Assembly (NCBI RefSeq): GCF_015353075.1
Contig: NZ_CP064191.1
Location: 248,001-312,000, forward strand
DNA length: 64,000 nucleotides
Reading direction: 5' to 3'
From: Rhizobium sp. 007
GTDB taxonomy: Bacteria; Pseudomonadota; Alphaproteobacteria; Rhizobiales; Rhizobiaceae
This document shows, one piece after another, positions 37,474 through 45,081 of the stretch. A program made the translations under genes and the position numbers. The notes beneath the pieces are model-generated. The model was not told the origin of the DNA. It made no database searches and saw only the letters and a program-made list of their open reading frames with translations. Numbering within the stretch: position 1 is the first letter of the stretch; each line of letters opens with the position of its first letter.

Positions 37474-38252
37474 TTCGGGTCACCGGGGCGAATGACGGGC
37501 AACAGCTCAAGGCCCTCGTGACGATGGACGACGACATCGATCCCATCCAACATGACGACATCGTATGAGGGCGTGGCAGCAACAAATATCGGCTTACTAT
37601 ACTGTTCCCAGTCGAGGACGATATGCTGCGCCGTACCTCGGCTGGCCGTGAAAGGTATCCCCGACAAACTCCCCGCCGCTGCGACATGCCGATGACCGCA
37701 AAGCATGTGTCGAACCGACCCCTGCCGCCTAGCGATGGAGAAGAACCGATCGATCTCCTTCATACCGCCCATTCGGAAGCAAGGCACATGCAGGTCCCCA
37801 GGCGTATGATGCATAGCGACCACGACTGGGCGACCGGCGGCGTGAACAAGCTGCTCTTCGAGCCATTCAAACCGGCCGCCGTCGAGACAACCGAAATGGC
37901 TTATGTCGTCCTTCGTGTCGAGCAGGACCACGCGCCAATCGTCGAGATCGATTGCCGCCTGCACGAAGCCTTCTCCACCGAAAACGCCTCGAAACGCACT
38001 GCGATCATCATGATTGCCCATCGTCAAATAAACAGGCAGCCGAACCTCCGACAAAATTTCGCGTAAGAGGGCGTACGCGGCCGGATCGCCCGTATCGGCA
38101 AGATCGCCGGTTACCAGGATGAGCTTCGCATCTGAGTGTATGCTTGAGACATGCGCCAAGGTGTCACGCAATCTCTGCGCCGGATCGATGCCGTAAAGCA
38201 TCTTGTCAGCTGCGACTAAATGGGGGTCGGTTATGTGAATGATTTTTTGCAT
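37470..38252 (-). CDS. Metallophosphoesterase, GpdQ/CpdA-like, second copy
   Basis: This 260-residue enzyme keeps all dimetal motifs: DPHLV near residue 9, GDLADTG near 45, GNHDD near 79, HHTPGDL near 155 and GHRHVA near 190, followed by GSLSGIPFTASRGTAQH. It is clearly homologous to the product of 28990-29799 and holds the same place before a HAD gene. I chose the ATG at 38252 because it aligns with the first copy; upstream codons belong to the neighbouring broken gene. With no transporter left beside it, its substrate must arrive by another importer or from inside the cell. Confidence 0.9.
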   Translation of the reverse strand: MQKIIHITDPHLVAADKMLYGIDPAQRLRDTLAHVSSIHSDAKLILVTGDLADTGDPAAYALLREILSEVRLPVYLTMGNHDDRSAFRGVFGGEGFVQAAIDLDDWRVVLLDTKDDISHFGCLDGGRFEWLEEQLVHAAGRPVVVAMHHTPGDLHVPCFRMGGMKEIDRFFSIARRQGSVRHMLCGHRHVAAAGSLSGIPFTASRGTAQHIVLDWEQYSKPIFVAATPSYDVVMLDGIDVVVHRHEGLELLPVIRPGDPK

Positions 38253-38262
38253 TGCTCGACAC

Positions 38263-38669
38263 TTACGAGGACCAGACTCCTGCACGGAGCTGGGCAAGGG
38301 AAAGATTGCGAAACGGTCGATTGATGAGGCTGTTTGTCGTTGTGACCATCTCTTTCAGGCCTTCATCCGGGGACAGAGTTCCGCGCTGGACCTGATCGAT
38401 GATTTCACGCTGCGCACGCCTCTGGAAAACCATCGCCAGGTCGCGCGCCCTTGGAGCGAGATGGTCCACGGCCAGCCCGTCAAGCGAAACCGTGCCGCGG
38501 TCCTGCGCCTCGAAGCCCGCAACAATCCGCAAGAGGGTTGATTTTCCACATCCCGACGGGCCGAGAAGAGACATGAATGCTCCTGCCTGAAAATCGATAG
38601 CAATCTGTTTAAGCACTTCGGTCGAACCGAATGCTTTCGAAACCCCATCAATTGAAGCGTCGCCCCCAT
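38263..38669 (-). pseudogene. UgpC-type ATPase start joined to a binding-protein end by deletion
   Basis: The ATG at 38669 begins MGATLQLMGFRKH. A missing T shifts the frame; the next frame reads VLKQIAIDFQAGAFMSLLGPSGCGKSTLLR with Walker A and continues to RDLAMVFQ. It then switches directly to REIIDQVQRGTLSPDEGLKEMV and ends NLSLAQLRAGVWSS. The second part resembles the C-terminus of a family-1 binding protein. In the intact operon at 24.7-28.9 kb these two points are separated by most of the ATPase, two permeases and most of the binding protein. A single deletion of about 3.5 kb explains the structure, and it happens to keep an open frame. Confidence 0.78.
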
Positions 38670-38710
38670 ATCATCACCGCTTGTCAAACTTCGTCGAATA
38701 GCAACATAAC

Positions 38711-38755
38711 GGAGTTTATTTTCAGTTTCATGTCAACTGGAATTTATTTCCATTG
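38711..38755 (-). promoter_or_regulatory. Candidate RpiR operator before the decayed operon
   Basis: On the minus strand this region reads GGAAATAAATTCC, a small dyad, and then ATGAAACTGAAAATAAACTCC. The words match those before the intact ATPase gene (24624-24671). It lies 40-90 bases upstream of the pseudogene start. Confidence 0.45.
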
Positions 38756-38974
38756 TCGCGGCAGTTGGGTTTGGGGTTGCCAGCTCACGGGCGCCGCCCT
38801 CCGTGGATGCAGCGTTTCCAACAAAAGCCTCGTCAGCCGGGATATTTTTTCTTCACTTGATGCGGCTGGAGGCTGCCACGGGCCAAAAGTTGACTTTTTA
38901 TCGGAAACCAATGCATGGCGATGGGCTTCAAACGAATCTGGAAGTTGCGTCGAGCGCTAACCGCGCCGGGTTAC

Positions 38975-39065
38975 TGCGCATTTCCACAGTCATATGCATG
39001 CGATGTCAGCGGCACCTGGCGCGGCATTCCGTTGAGCGCCAATCGCGGCATGGCCAGGACCAATA
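38975..39065 (+). pseudogene. Phosphodiesterase fossil (third copy)
   Basis: At the base level this segment aligns with 29545-29630 of the intact phosphodiesterase gene (the GHVHVDVGGTWSGIPFSASRG region). In translation it reads ACDVSGTWRGIPLSANRGMA after a one-base deletion. Only about 30 codons remain. It precedes a third RpiR gene on the same strand, so it probably belongs to a third copy of the module. Confidence 0.72.
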
Positions 39066-39426
39066 CTGGCGACCCTTCCTCACGCCTGCTGCCGCTATGG
39101 GCACTACTTGCGGAGGAAAGGATGAGGCAGCCTCACATGTCAGGAAACCTGCTGTAAGCACCCACCGGGGATGCGGTAGGAGCTTTCACCCGCAAACGCC
39201 TGAGCCTGAACGATTGCTTGCAATTTGACCGAGACGGCGAATCTGCTCGGTATGCTGATCCGACCGCACCTGCGCCAGGAGGTGTTGCGTGTAACTGCGC
39301 GCGAAACCGTACATCAGCCTCGTCATTGATCTGGGTCAATGAAAGCATCAGCAGCAGTTCAGATATTCATAACTTCGCTACTTGCTTTCAGTGGCCAACT
39401 TTCGATTCAAGCGGACAGTTTAAAAT

Positions 39427-40269
39427 ATGCAAGAGCCACGACAGGCACGCCGACTGCTGCTAGACATGATCAGTGATGCGATCAATACCGCTCCGAATGC
39501 GCTTGCGCGTATAGCATTTTCTATCTTTAAGGACCCCGAGGCTGTGCTAGCGCTGTCCATAGCTGATCTTGCACGCAACACCGGGAGCGGTTCTGCCTCG
39601 ATAATACGATTTTGCCGAATGCTCGGATTCTCTGGATTTCGCGAGTTTAAGATTGCACTTAGCGGTGAAATTGAGCGGCGGAAGGCATTTGGATTGGCCA
39701 GACCCGTCGCACCGGAAGATGTAAGCCTTGCGCCGCGGGTCGCCGCTCTCAGTACTGCGATACAGAACTCGATCGCTGCGTCCGCTCAAGGTTTTGACGA
39801 GCTTCAAATATGTGATCTTGCCAATCGTGTCCGAGCGGCCCGACGCGTCGAAGTGTTCGGTACGGGGTCGTCGTCCATCTGCGCCGACATTTTGGCGATG
39901 CGGCTGATTTGGCTGGGACTCCCCGTGCATTCCTCGGGTTCCGCAAGCATGACCCATGGTCTGGCGCGAGCGCTTGACCCATCGAGTCTTGCAATTGGCG
40001 TCTCCTCGTCGGGCCACACCGCGGAAACCAAGAACTTTCTGGATATCGCGCGCAAAGCCGGAGCATACACGATTGCCATTACAACCCTTGCATGCGGCGC
40101 GGTGGCTGGGGCCGCAGACGAGGTAATCCTATTTACTCCGATCGGCGCTTGGCCGGTACCTGGGTCAGTCATGCATGTGCCGTCCGTAGTACTACTGAGT
40201 GAATATCTCGGCCAGTGTGTGGAGGAGGCGGAAGCTGTATCAACCGGCGCGGGGAATCCGGATAAGTAG
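39427..40269 (+). CDS. MurR/RpiR-family transcriptional regulator, third copy
   Basis: This 280-residue regulator has the HTH_6 domain (APNALARIAFSIFKDPEAV, GSASIIRFCRMLGFSGFREFKIAL) and a SIS domain (VEVFGTGSSSICADILAMRLIWLG, AIGVSSSGHTAETKNFLDIARKAG). The ATG follows AAGCGGACAG. No intact partner operon is present; only a phosphodiesterase fossil lies upstream, so it may be an orphan acting on the other copies. It is closer to the 35798 protein than to the 23796 one. Confidence 0.9.
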   Translation: MQEPRQARRLLLDMISDAINTAPNALARIAFSIFKDPEAVLALSIADLARNTGSGSASIIRFCRMLGFSGFREFKIALSGEIERRKAFGLARPVAPEDVSLAPRVAALSTAIQNSIAASAQGFDELQICDLANRVRAARRVEVFGTGSSSICADILAMRLIWLGLPVHSSGSASMTHGLARALDPSSLAIGVSSSGHTAETKNFLDIARKAGAYTIAITTLACGAVAGAADEVILFTPIGAWPVPGSVMHVPSVVLLSEYLGQCVEEAEAVSTGAGNPDK

Positions 40270-40566
40270 TACAACCGAGGGACAGGCACAGAGCGGCAGA
40301 TGCGGTGTCGGAGCGGGCGGGGAAGCGGACCAAAGGAAAAAGGAGAAGCCAACCGCCTGCACCGGTAGAAATGCGAGAGGTATCTTGTAGCGTTCTCCTC
40401 TTTGCAAGCGAGGTATGCTGGTGTCATCGCGTGTCGTGGACGCTCACGTCGAAGGCTAAAGCCAGGCCCGCCGACGTCGTGAGACAAATGCAACTCCAAC
40501 CCATAGAGCAATCCAATAGACATTCCGCCGCAGTCGGCTACTACTGGATCGAGAGCTCGCATATCT
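40270..40566. other. Convergent intergenic region
   Basis: No gene is recognised between the third RpiR gene and the end of the nucleotidyltransferase-like gene. Confidence 0.4.
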
Positions 40567-41112
40567 CTAGTTGATGCGGGCCGGACCGGTTGGGTATGTT
40601 GATGAAGATACTGCAAGTCCGACCGCGGAGAGGTCAGCGGCGAGCTTATCCGGGCTGATCTCGGCTGCCATTGAGGCGGAGTGTTCCAAAAGAGCTAGGA
40701 GATCATTCCTATGCTTCGAATGAAGGTTCTCTGAGTACATTTCGATCTTTTGCGCGATGACGTCCGAAAAGCTTGCCCGGGTCCCCAGGTGCGGATCTTC
40801 TATTATTGCCCTTGGCCGTTCCTGTACAAGAACCCAATTCATTGCCAAGACCCCTTCCAATCCAGAGAACACAATTTCCAGCTCCGAGACAGTAGACTGC
40901 CCTGACACTATCAGGAAGCCCAGATCCGCAAGGGACCTGCAATCCTTGTCCACAGCGTCTGTAAATGCGGCAGGATCGACATGATGAATGTCAACATCGT
41001 TTGGCACACGCTGGATGAATTGCGAAAGGACGCTGCTTCCAGCGAGCCAGCTATCTTGTGATCGATTGGACGAAATGGCGGCTAGAGCAGTCCGGAGAAG
41101 GTCGGAAATCAT
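40567..41112 (-). CDS. Nucleotidyltransferase-fold protein (AbiEii/MNT-like)
   Basis: This 181-residue protein looks like a small DNA-polymerase-beta-type nucleotidyltransferase. Residues 23-45 contain WLAGSSVLSQF followed by NDVDIHH, the GS...DxD pattern that binds metal and nucleotide. SELEIVFSGLEG near 77-88 could supply the third acid, and a later DVIAQKIEMY...RNDLLALLEH matches the helical region of AbiEii-type proteins. Such proteins modify tRNA, proteins or small molecules with NMP. Its ATG overlaps the preceding ORF stop, so it is the last gene of a coupled operon with two kinases. That setting suggests a small-molecule rather than a toxin role. No antitoxin-like gene is adjacent. Confidence 0.6.
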   Translation of the reverse strand: MISDLLRTALAAISSNRSQDSWLAGSSVLSQFIQRVPNDVDIHHVDPAAFTDAVDKDCRSLADLGFLIVSGQSTVSELEIVFSGLEGVLAMNWVLVQERPRAIIEDPHLGTRASFSDVIAQKIEMYSENLHSKHRNDLLALLEHSASMAAEISPDKLAADLSAVGLAVSSSTYPTGPARIN

Positions 41113-41414
41113 AGGCTCGTCGCCTTCCGGAATAATGAGAACAGCCTATATATTACGTCCACTTTGAGATACGTCCCGGACCCCAGCATCAACGAAGTGA
41201 TCGTTCTCAGCTGTGATTTGTTCGAGAAGGTCGTCACGGGCGTTAGTGCCGGCGAACGGGGGAAAGTTCTCGCTAATCCAACGCCAACTCTGGAAATCTT
41301 CGGAGGAAAACACCCTCTCGTAAGATCAGGTCCAACTCGAACTCTCCATCTGCCGCGGGAGGTTTGCTGTTGGCTTGCCGTGAGTTTTGTCCTGATTCCA
41401 TTCAGTTCATTCAT
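41109..41414 (-). CDS. Small coupled ORF, frame uncertain
   Basis: The region between the NDK-like and nucleotidyltransferase genes has an open frame of 101 codons whose ATG overlaps the upstream TGA (ATGA) and whose TGA overlaps the downstream ATG, the pattern of a coupled gene. However, the neighbouring frames look more protein-like. One gives PPAADGEFELDLILREGVF and, after a shift at a TTTT run near 41304, the other gives SSEDFQSWRWISENFPPFAG then ARDDLLEQITAEN, an acidic sequence ending at TAG. So this is either an unknown basic protein or a frameshifted acidic one. I do not recognise either. Confidence 0.45.
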   Translation of the reverse strand: MNELNGIRTKLTASQQQTSRGRWRVRVGPDLTRGCFPPKISRVGVGLARTFPRSPALTPVTTFSNKSQLRTITSLMLGSGTYLKVDVIYRLFSLFRKATSL

Positions 41415-42232
41415 ATGTTCTCGCCGATGTGGACGCGATAATCGTCGCTGACTGGCCCCACAGTTCGACGTCTTTGACCGAGAAGGCAATTCCAGAGAGG
41501 CATCGAATACAGACCGGCCTCGAGGATAAGGCGGTCCCAAGACGAGAGGAGAGATGCGTGCCGGATGAGGCCTTCTAAGCCGGCGCGATCGCCACGAAGG
41601 TAATCTTGGACCGTCGATGTCAGCCCCGACTTCAGTGCGAGCAGGACTGCTCTCCTGTAACAGAAGCGCGCGTGAGCAACGGCGCTACCGTCACTCCAAT
41701 TGTCCAGCCTCCGTGTACCGCCCCTGCCGCTGAGAACTTTTAGCAACATTTGGAAAGATGAATGGGCGATGCAGCCCGAGTTGAGAGAATTCCAAGCGGC
41801 CACTTCGTCACCCATGAAACGTGTCCGAAGTATTCCCAGCTCGGCCTTCATTATTTCATCACTGTCGCTCACATGGACGAGGTTCGTCACCGGGTTGTCG
41901 CAGAAAAAAAGACTGCGTACGGTGCCACTCCTAGCCTGGGCTGGCTGACTGTTACCCTTAAGTTCTTGCGAGAGTGGCAGCGCATTTGGTCCGCTCCAGA
42001 TTGTGACGCAAACCGGACGCATGTCAAATAAGTCCAGCACGAGTGGCCAGTGCCTCCCTCCGGTCGAACCTGTCAACGAATAGAATGCGTCAATCGATCC
42101 ACGACTATGAAGTGAGAAGAACCGTTCCGCGAGTTCAAGACCGGTTCGCTGGCGAATAAAGTCGTCGAGCAGGCAGGTAAGATCAGATCGTGCGACCTCT
42201 GGGCCATAGACTATCAGCGCACTAGAGGCCAT
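41411..42232 (-). CDS. NDK-domain protein with C-terminal extension
   Basis: This 273-residue protein has a nucleoside-diphosphate-kinase-like domain in residues about 4-140. SALIVYGPEVARSDL matches the IIKPDAVxRG strand, with the usual Lys replaced by Gly. RPVCVTIWSGPNALPLSQEL matches GPVVAMVLEGENAI. SGTVR (R106) keeps the GTIR arginine. NLVHVSDSDEIMKAELGIL keeps the phosphorylated histidine as H120. About 130 further residues have no parallel I know. It starts 11 bases inside the kinase gene upstream. Its role may be phosphate transfer to a phosphorylated intermediate made by that kinase. Loss of the lysine may change nucleotide handling. Confidence 0.72.
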   Translation of the reverse strand: MASSALIVYGPEVARSDLTCLLDDFIRQRTGLELAERFFSLHSRGSIDAFYSLTGSTGGRHWPLVLDLFDMRPVCVTIWSGPNALPLSQELKGNSQPAQARSGTVRSLFFCDNPVTNLVHVSDSDEIMKAELGILRTRFMGDEVAAWNSLNSGCIAHSSFQMLLKVLSGRGGTRRLDNWSDGSAVAHARFCYRRAVLLALKSGLTSTVQDYLRGDRAGLEGLIRHASLLSSWDRLILEAGLYSMPLWNCLLGQRRRTVGPVSDDYRVHIGENI

Positions 42233-42986
42233 TATGTATCCCCATGATTTGAGAGTCGATACGCGCTTCTTCGCTTCGATTCACCGTAATGTTGGTGGCT
42301 TTGACGGGCCTCCCTGCGAGCCAGTCGGCGAGACGTGCTGGATACCGAGCGTTAATTACGGCGCCGGGGAGATGCTTCTGCGCCATGAAATCGACGGCAC
42401 ATGCATCAATCGATGTGTGGCCGAAACGGACAAGGTCTTGGGCGGTAATCTGTTCTACGAGTGCGGCAGGATCATCTATCGCGCCACCGCGATGCACGCC
42501 ATCCACACTCGTCCAAATCACCAGCCTCGGCGTGCTAGTAAGCCAAGCTATCCACGCGGCCACGGCGTCGGATGTGATGTGCCAGGTCCATTCCACTGGG
42601 TCAGCCGCAAATAGCAAGCGGGAAGGCAGTAGGACTGGGACTTTCCCGTCTTTCGCGACAGCTCGGCATTCGCCCAGGCTCGCCGATGGGACCAGCTTGG
42701 AAGAGAAGGCAGGGTCAGCAAGCATGTATCCGGTTTGGTCCTGCGCCAGAGCGCACGCATGATGCGCGGTTGATGGAGTTAATGAAGCTGCCGCATCGAT
42801 CGCCTCTATTGCTTTGTCCGGGATGCCGCCGCCGGGAACAACCAGAATTCTATGACCATGATCGGCAAGACGCTCGAGTTCGGCTACAGCGTGCTTGCAT
42901 ACTGCAAGATCGCGCATGATGCTCCCGCCGAACTTTACAACAGCCGAAAAGCCGTATGGCGGAAATCCTGTAATTGCGCCGTCCAT
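42222..42986 (-). CDS. Amino-acid-kinase-superfamily kinase (MfnE/FomA-like group)
   Basis: This 254-residue protein has the AAK fold: VVKFGGSIM near residue 16 (nucleotide site), ILVVPGGGIPDKAIEAID near 48, AHHACALAQDQTGYMLAD near 75, and RLVIWTSVDGV near 154. The pattern around PGGG...AHxxAxxxQxxGYMLA resembles the MfnE-type kinases of methanofuran synthesis; FomA, the fosfomycin kinase, is in the same superfamily. These enzymes phosphorylate a phosphate, phosphonate or carboxylate. The ATG follows GGGGGGCTAGGAA. The next gene overlaps its end. With a PEP-mutase-like gene upstream, a phosphonate substrate is an attractive guess, no more. Confidence 0.78.
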   Translation of the reverse strand: MDGAITGFPPYGFSAVVKFGGSIMRDLAVCKHAVAELERLADHGHRILVVPGGGIPDKAIEAIDAAASLTPSTAHHACALAQDQTGYMLADPAFSSKLVPSASLGECRAVAKDGKVPVLLPSRLLFAADPVEWTWHITSDAVAAWIAWLTSTPRLVIWTSVDGVHRGGAIDDPAALVEQITAQDLVRFGHTSIDACAVDFMAQKHLPGAVINARYPARLADWLAGRPVKATNITVNRSEEARIDSQIMGIHNGL

Positions 42987-43369
42987 TTCCTAGCCCCCCC
43001 AATCCGAAGCAACAAGCACGATCCTGGGATTTCTCGAAGTATGGCTTAAAGCCGCCGCCCGCACCTTTTTTGGGCGATCTGCGGCACACAGAAAAGCCAC
43101 CCTTCCTATTCTCATAATGTTTGGAGGACACCATTCTGACCACTTCCGCGGACGTCCGGCAGATACTTAGAAACTAGATGAGCTTGTTCATTGCGCAAGC
43201 TTATGCGATCTCCGGATCCTAATCGGACGATTCTTACGATGATGTCCTAAGAACCGTGCCCTCAGCGGTCGCAGGTAGCGCTCCTCGGCCAACCTTTGCT
43301 CGTCGCGACGATTAGTTGAACAGCTCGCTGGCCGGCAACTTGGTCGTTGATGGCTGCAATGCTTCCTTC
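42987..43369. other. Gap between PEP-mutase-like and kinase genes
   Basis: A minus-strand frame of about 58 codons beginning MRIGRVAFLCAADRPKK at 43118 overlaps the kinase start. Its ribosome site is poor and it is not recognised. Otherwise nothing is seen. The gap suggests either a separate promoter for the kinase operon or a lost gene. Confidence 0.35.
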
Positions 43370-44167
43370 CTATTGAATGCAGCCGGAGATCTCGCGCATC
43401 CCGACAACCATTGCCCGCATGGAATGGTCAGCCCAGATCACGGTCGAGATACCGGCGTCGCGGTAAACTGAGACGGGTGCCCTGTAATATCCCGTCGGGA
43501 CGATGACGACCGGCAACCTGTTGTTCCACTCTCTGGCAAAGTCCAGAATATCATCCGGGACAACTTTGCGGGAATGGATCAGGATGGCGTCGGCGCCGGC
43601 CTCCGCACAGGCATCGGCGCAAGCCATCGTTGCGTCCAATCCATGGCAAGCGATTTGGGTTTCGACGCGGGCAACGAGGACGAAGTCCGGTCCAGTCGTA
43701 TTCTTAACAGCCTTCAGATGACCGGAAAAATCCTCGATAGCGGCCAAGGGGTAACTGTCCCCGTCAAAAGAGTTCATCTTCGGAAAGCGTTTTCCATCAA
43801 GGCAGATTCCGGCGGCACCGCATTCCTCAAGCTTGCGTGCCACAAAACAGGCGTCTTCGAAAAGACCGCTGTCGCAATCGACAAGGACAGGGATATTGAT
43901 TGCGTCGCACATGCGGCCGACGATGTTGACGATCTGGGTCCAGTGCACTTCGCGGGCATCCCGATAGCCGAGAGCTGAATAGATCGAACGCCCGGACGCC
44001 CAAAGGCCCTTGAACTCGGCACTTTCGGCGATCACCGCCGAAAGGCAGTCATGGGCTTCCGTCAAAAATGTGAGGCCGCTTGAAAGAATGAGGTTACGAA
44101 AGATCATCGATGAGCTGTTGGCCGATAACAATTCGGCGTTCGCCGAAGATGTAGACGCCTGGTTCAT
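43370..44167 (-). CDS. PEP-mutase / isocitrate-lyase superfamily protein
   Basis: This 265-residue protein aligns along its length with PEP phosphomutase and phosphonopyruvate hydrolase: LTEAHDCLSA, WASGRSIYSALGYRD70, WTQIVNIVGRMCDA, VDCDSG (D97, D99), FPK130-M-N132-S, VAR168-VE, IH198-SRK, and VIVPTGYYRAPV. PEP mutase makes the C-P bond of phosphonopyruvate. The usual EDK triplet of the mutase is L-D124-G125-K here, so one acid is shifted and one lost. The C-terminus is about 20 residues shorter than the mutase. I chose the ATG at 44167 because AAGGAG lies eight bases before it. Phosphonopyruvate hydrolase or a C-C lyase are alternatives. Confidence 0.85.
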   Translation of the reverse strand: MNQASTSSANAELLSANSSSMIFRNLILSSGLTFLTEAHDCLSAVIAESAEFKGLWASGRSIYSALGYRDAREVHWTQIVNIVGRMCDAINIPVLVDCDSGLFEDACFVARKLEECGAAGICLDGKRFPKMNSFDGDSYPLAAIEDFSGHLKAVKNTTGPDFVLVARVETQIACHGLDATMACADACAEAGADAILIHSRKVVPDDILDFAREWNNRLPVVIVPTGYYRAPVSVYRDAGISTVIWADHSMRAMVVGMREISGCIQ

Positions 44168-44427
44168 TGTGATGGCTCCTTCTTTGAACTGAAGGTGAGC
44201 CTCCTTCCCAGAAAAAGCAACTAACATACTGAACATAAATACAAATATATCAAAAAATATATCCGCAATGACGAACTGACTTGGCAAGTGATGGTCTGTC
44301 GACGCGGTTGGGCCACGCCTGAGTCGTCAATCGAGACCTGAGATTTCGTTCCAGTCGCCGACGGAAACACAGCCTTAGGGCGGCCAGTCGAATTGCCGTC
44401 TTAAGCGCGTCAAATTCGCCCGTTAAA

Positions 44428-44763
44428 ATGGCGATTCAGGAGCCTGAGATGGAGATGGAGATGGAGATGGCCCGTACCCTGTTTGATCGCGCAGTCTACG
44501 TTCAGCGTAAGTATTTCATTGACGAGATCACCAGCCTTGACGAGGTCTTCACTTTTCTCGAAGCTTGGCCGGAGGCAAAGAGAGACCTCGCCTACGACAC
44601 GCTGTTGAAGGCGTGCCGAGAAGCGGCCAACGGTCGATTTCCAATTGGCGCCGCGCGTGAGAATGTCCGGCGTTTTCTGAAGAAGGCAGGCATGTTGGCC
44701 GAGATCGACGATGTGCCGAATTTAGGCCAGCGGATGGCCGACCGAAATATTGGGAACGCCTAA
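44428..44763 (+). CDS. DUF982 family protein
   Basis: This protein of up to 111 residues matches the DUF982 family, which is common and multi-copy in rhizobia and of unknown function. The pattern is FDRAVYVQ, then ITSLDEVFTFLEAWPEAKRDLAYDTLLKACREAANG and a lysine-arginine-rich C-terminal helix. The first 14 residues include EMEMEMEM, encoded by GAGATG repeats (44447-44470). The ATG at 44470 (MARTLF) or one of the repeat ATGs may be the true start. Confidence 0.8.
   Translation: MAIQEPEMEMEMEMARTLFDRAVYVQRKYFIDEITSLDEVFTFLEAWPEAKRDLAYDTLLKACREAANGRFPIGAARENVRRFLKKAGMLAEIDDVPNLGQRMADRNIGNA
44447..44470 (+). repeat. GAGATG hexanucleotide repeat
   Basis: Four tandem GAGATG units lie at the start of the DUF982 gene, each containing a possible ATG start in the same frame. 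Copy number change would add or remove Glu-Met pairs without a frameshift. Confidence 0.7.
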
Positions 44764-45081
44764 GCCAAGGCGATCGCGAGCCGGCATCGAGCCCACGCAA
44801 TTGCCATATAGCGTTGGGTCCAGTCGCCAGAAGCAGGAGCCGATGGGTGCGGCATTCGCTTCTCCGCCGGCAATCGCAGCCTTGTAAAAGTTCATTGGCA
44901 GGTCACCCTCGAGACAGCTTCCTCTTCGATATTAAGGCGGCGCACCAATAAGGATTTCACCGCCTCGGTGCCTCGCAATTGTGAGTGATCCTGTCCTTGC
45001 AAGGCTTCTTGCGAAAGCACCAAAAATCGCGGGGGTGGTTATATCCAAGCCCTGGATGGGAACAAAAGACGAGAGGGATGC
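44764..45081. other. Intergenic region, no gene seen
   Basis: It lies between the convergent DUF982 and GntR genes. A 57-codon minus-strand frame starting near 44893 is open but unassigned. Confidence 0.35.

Noticed and set aside
41164..41451. A 95-codon plus-strand frame opposite the coupled small ORF
   Set aside because: The operon overlaps support the minus strand; the plus frame has no ribosome site or family match.
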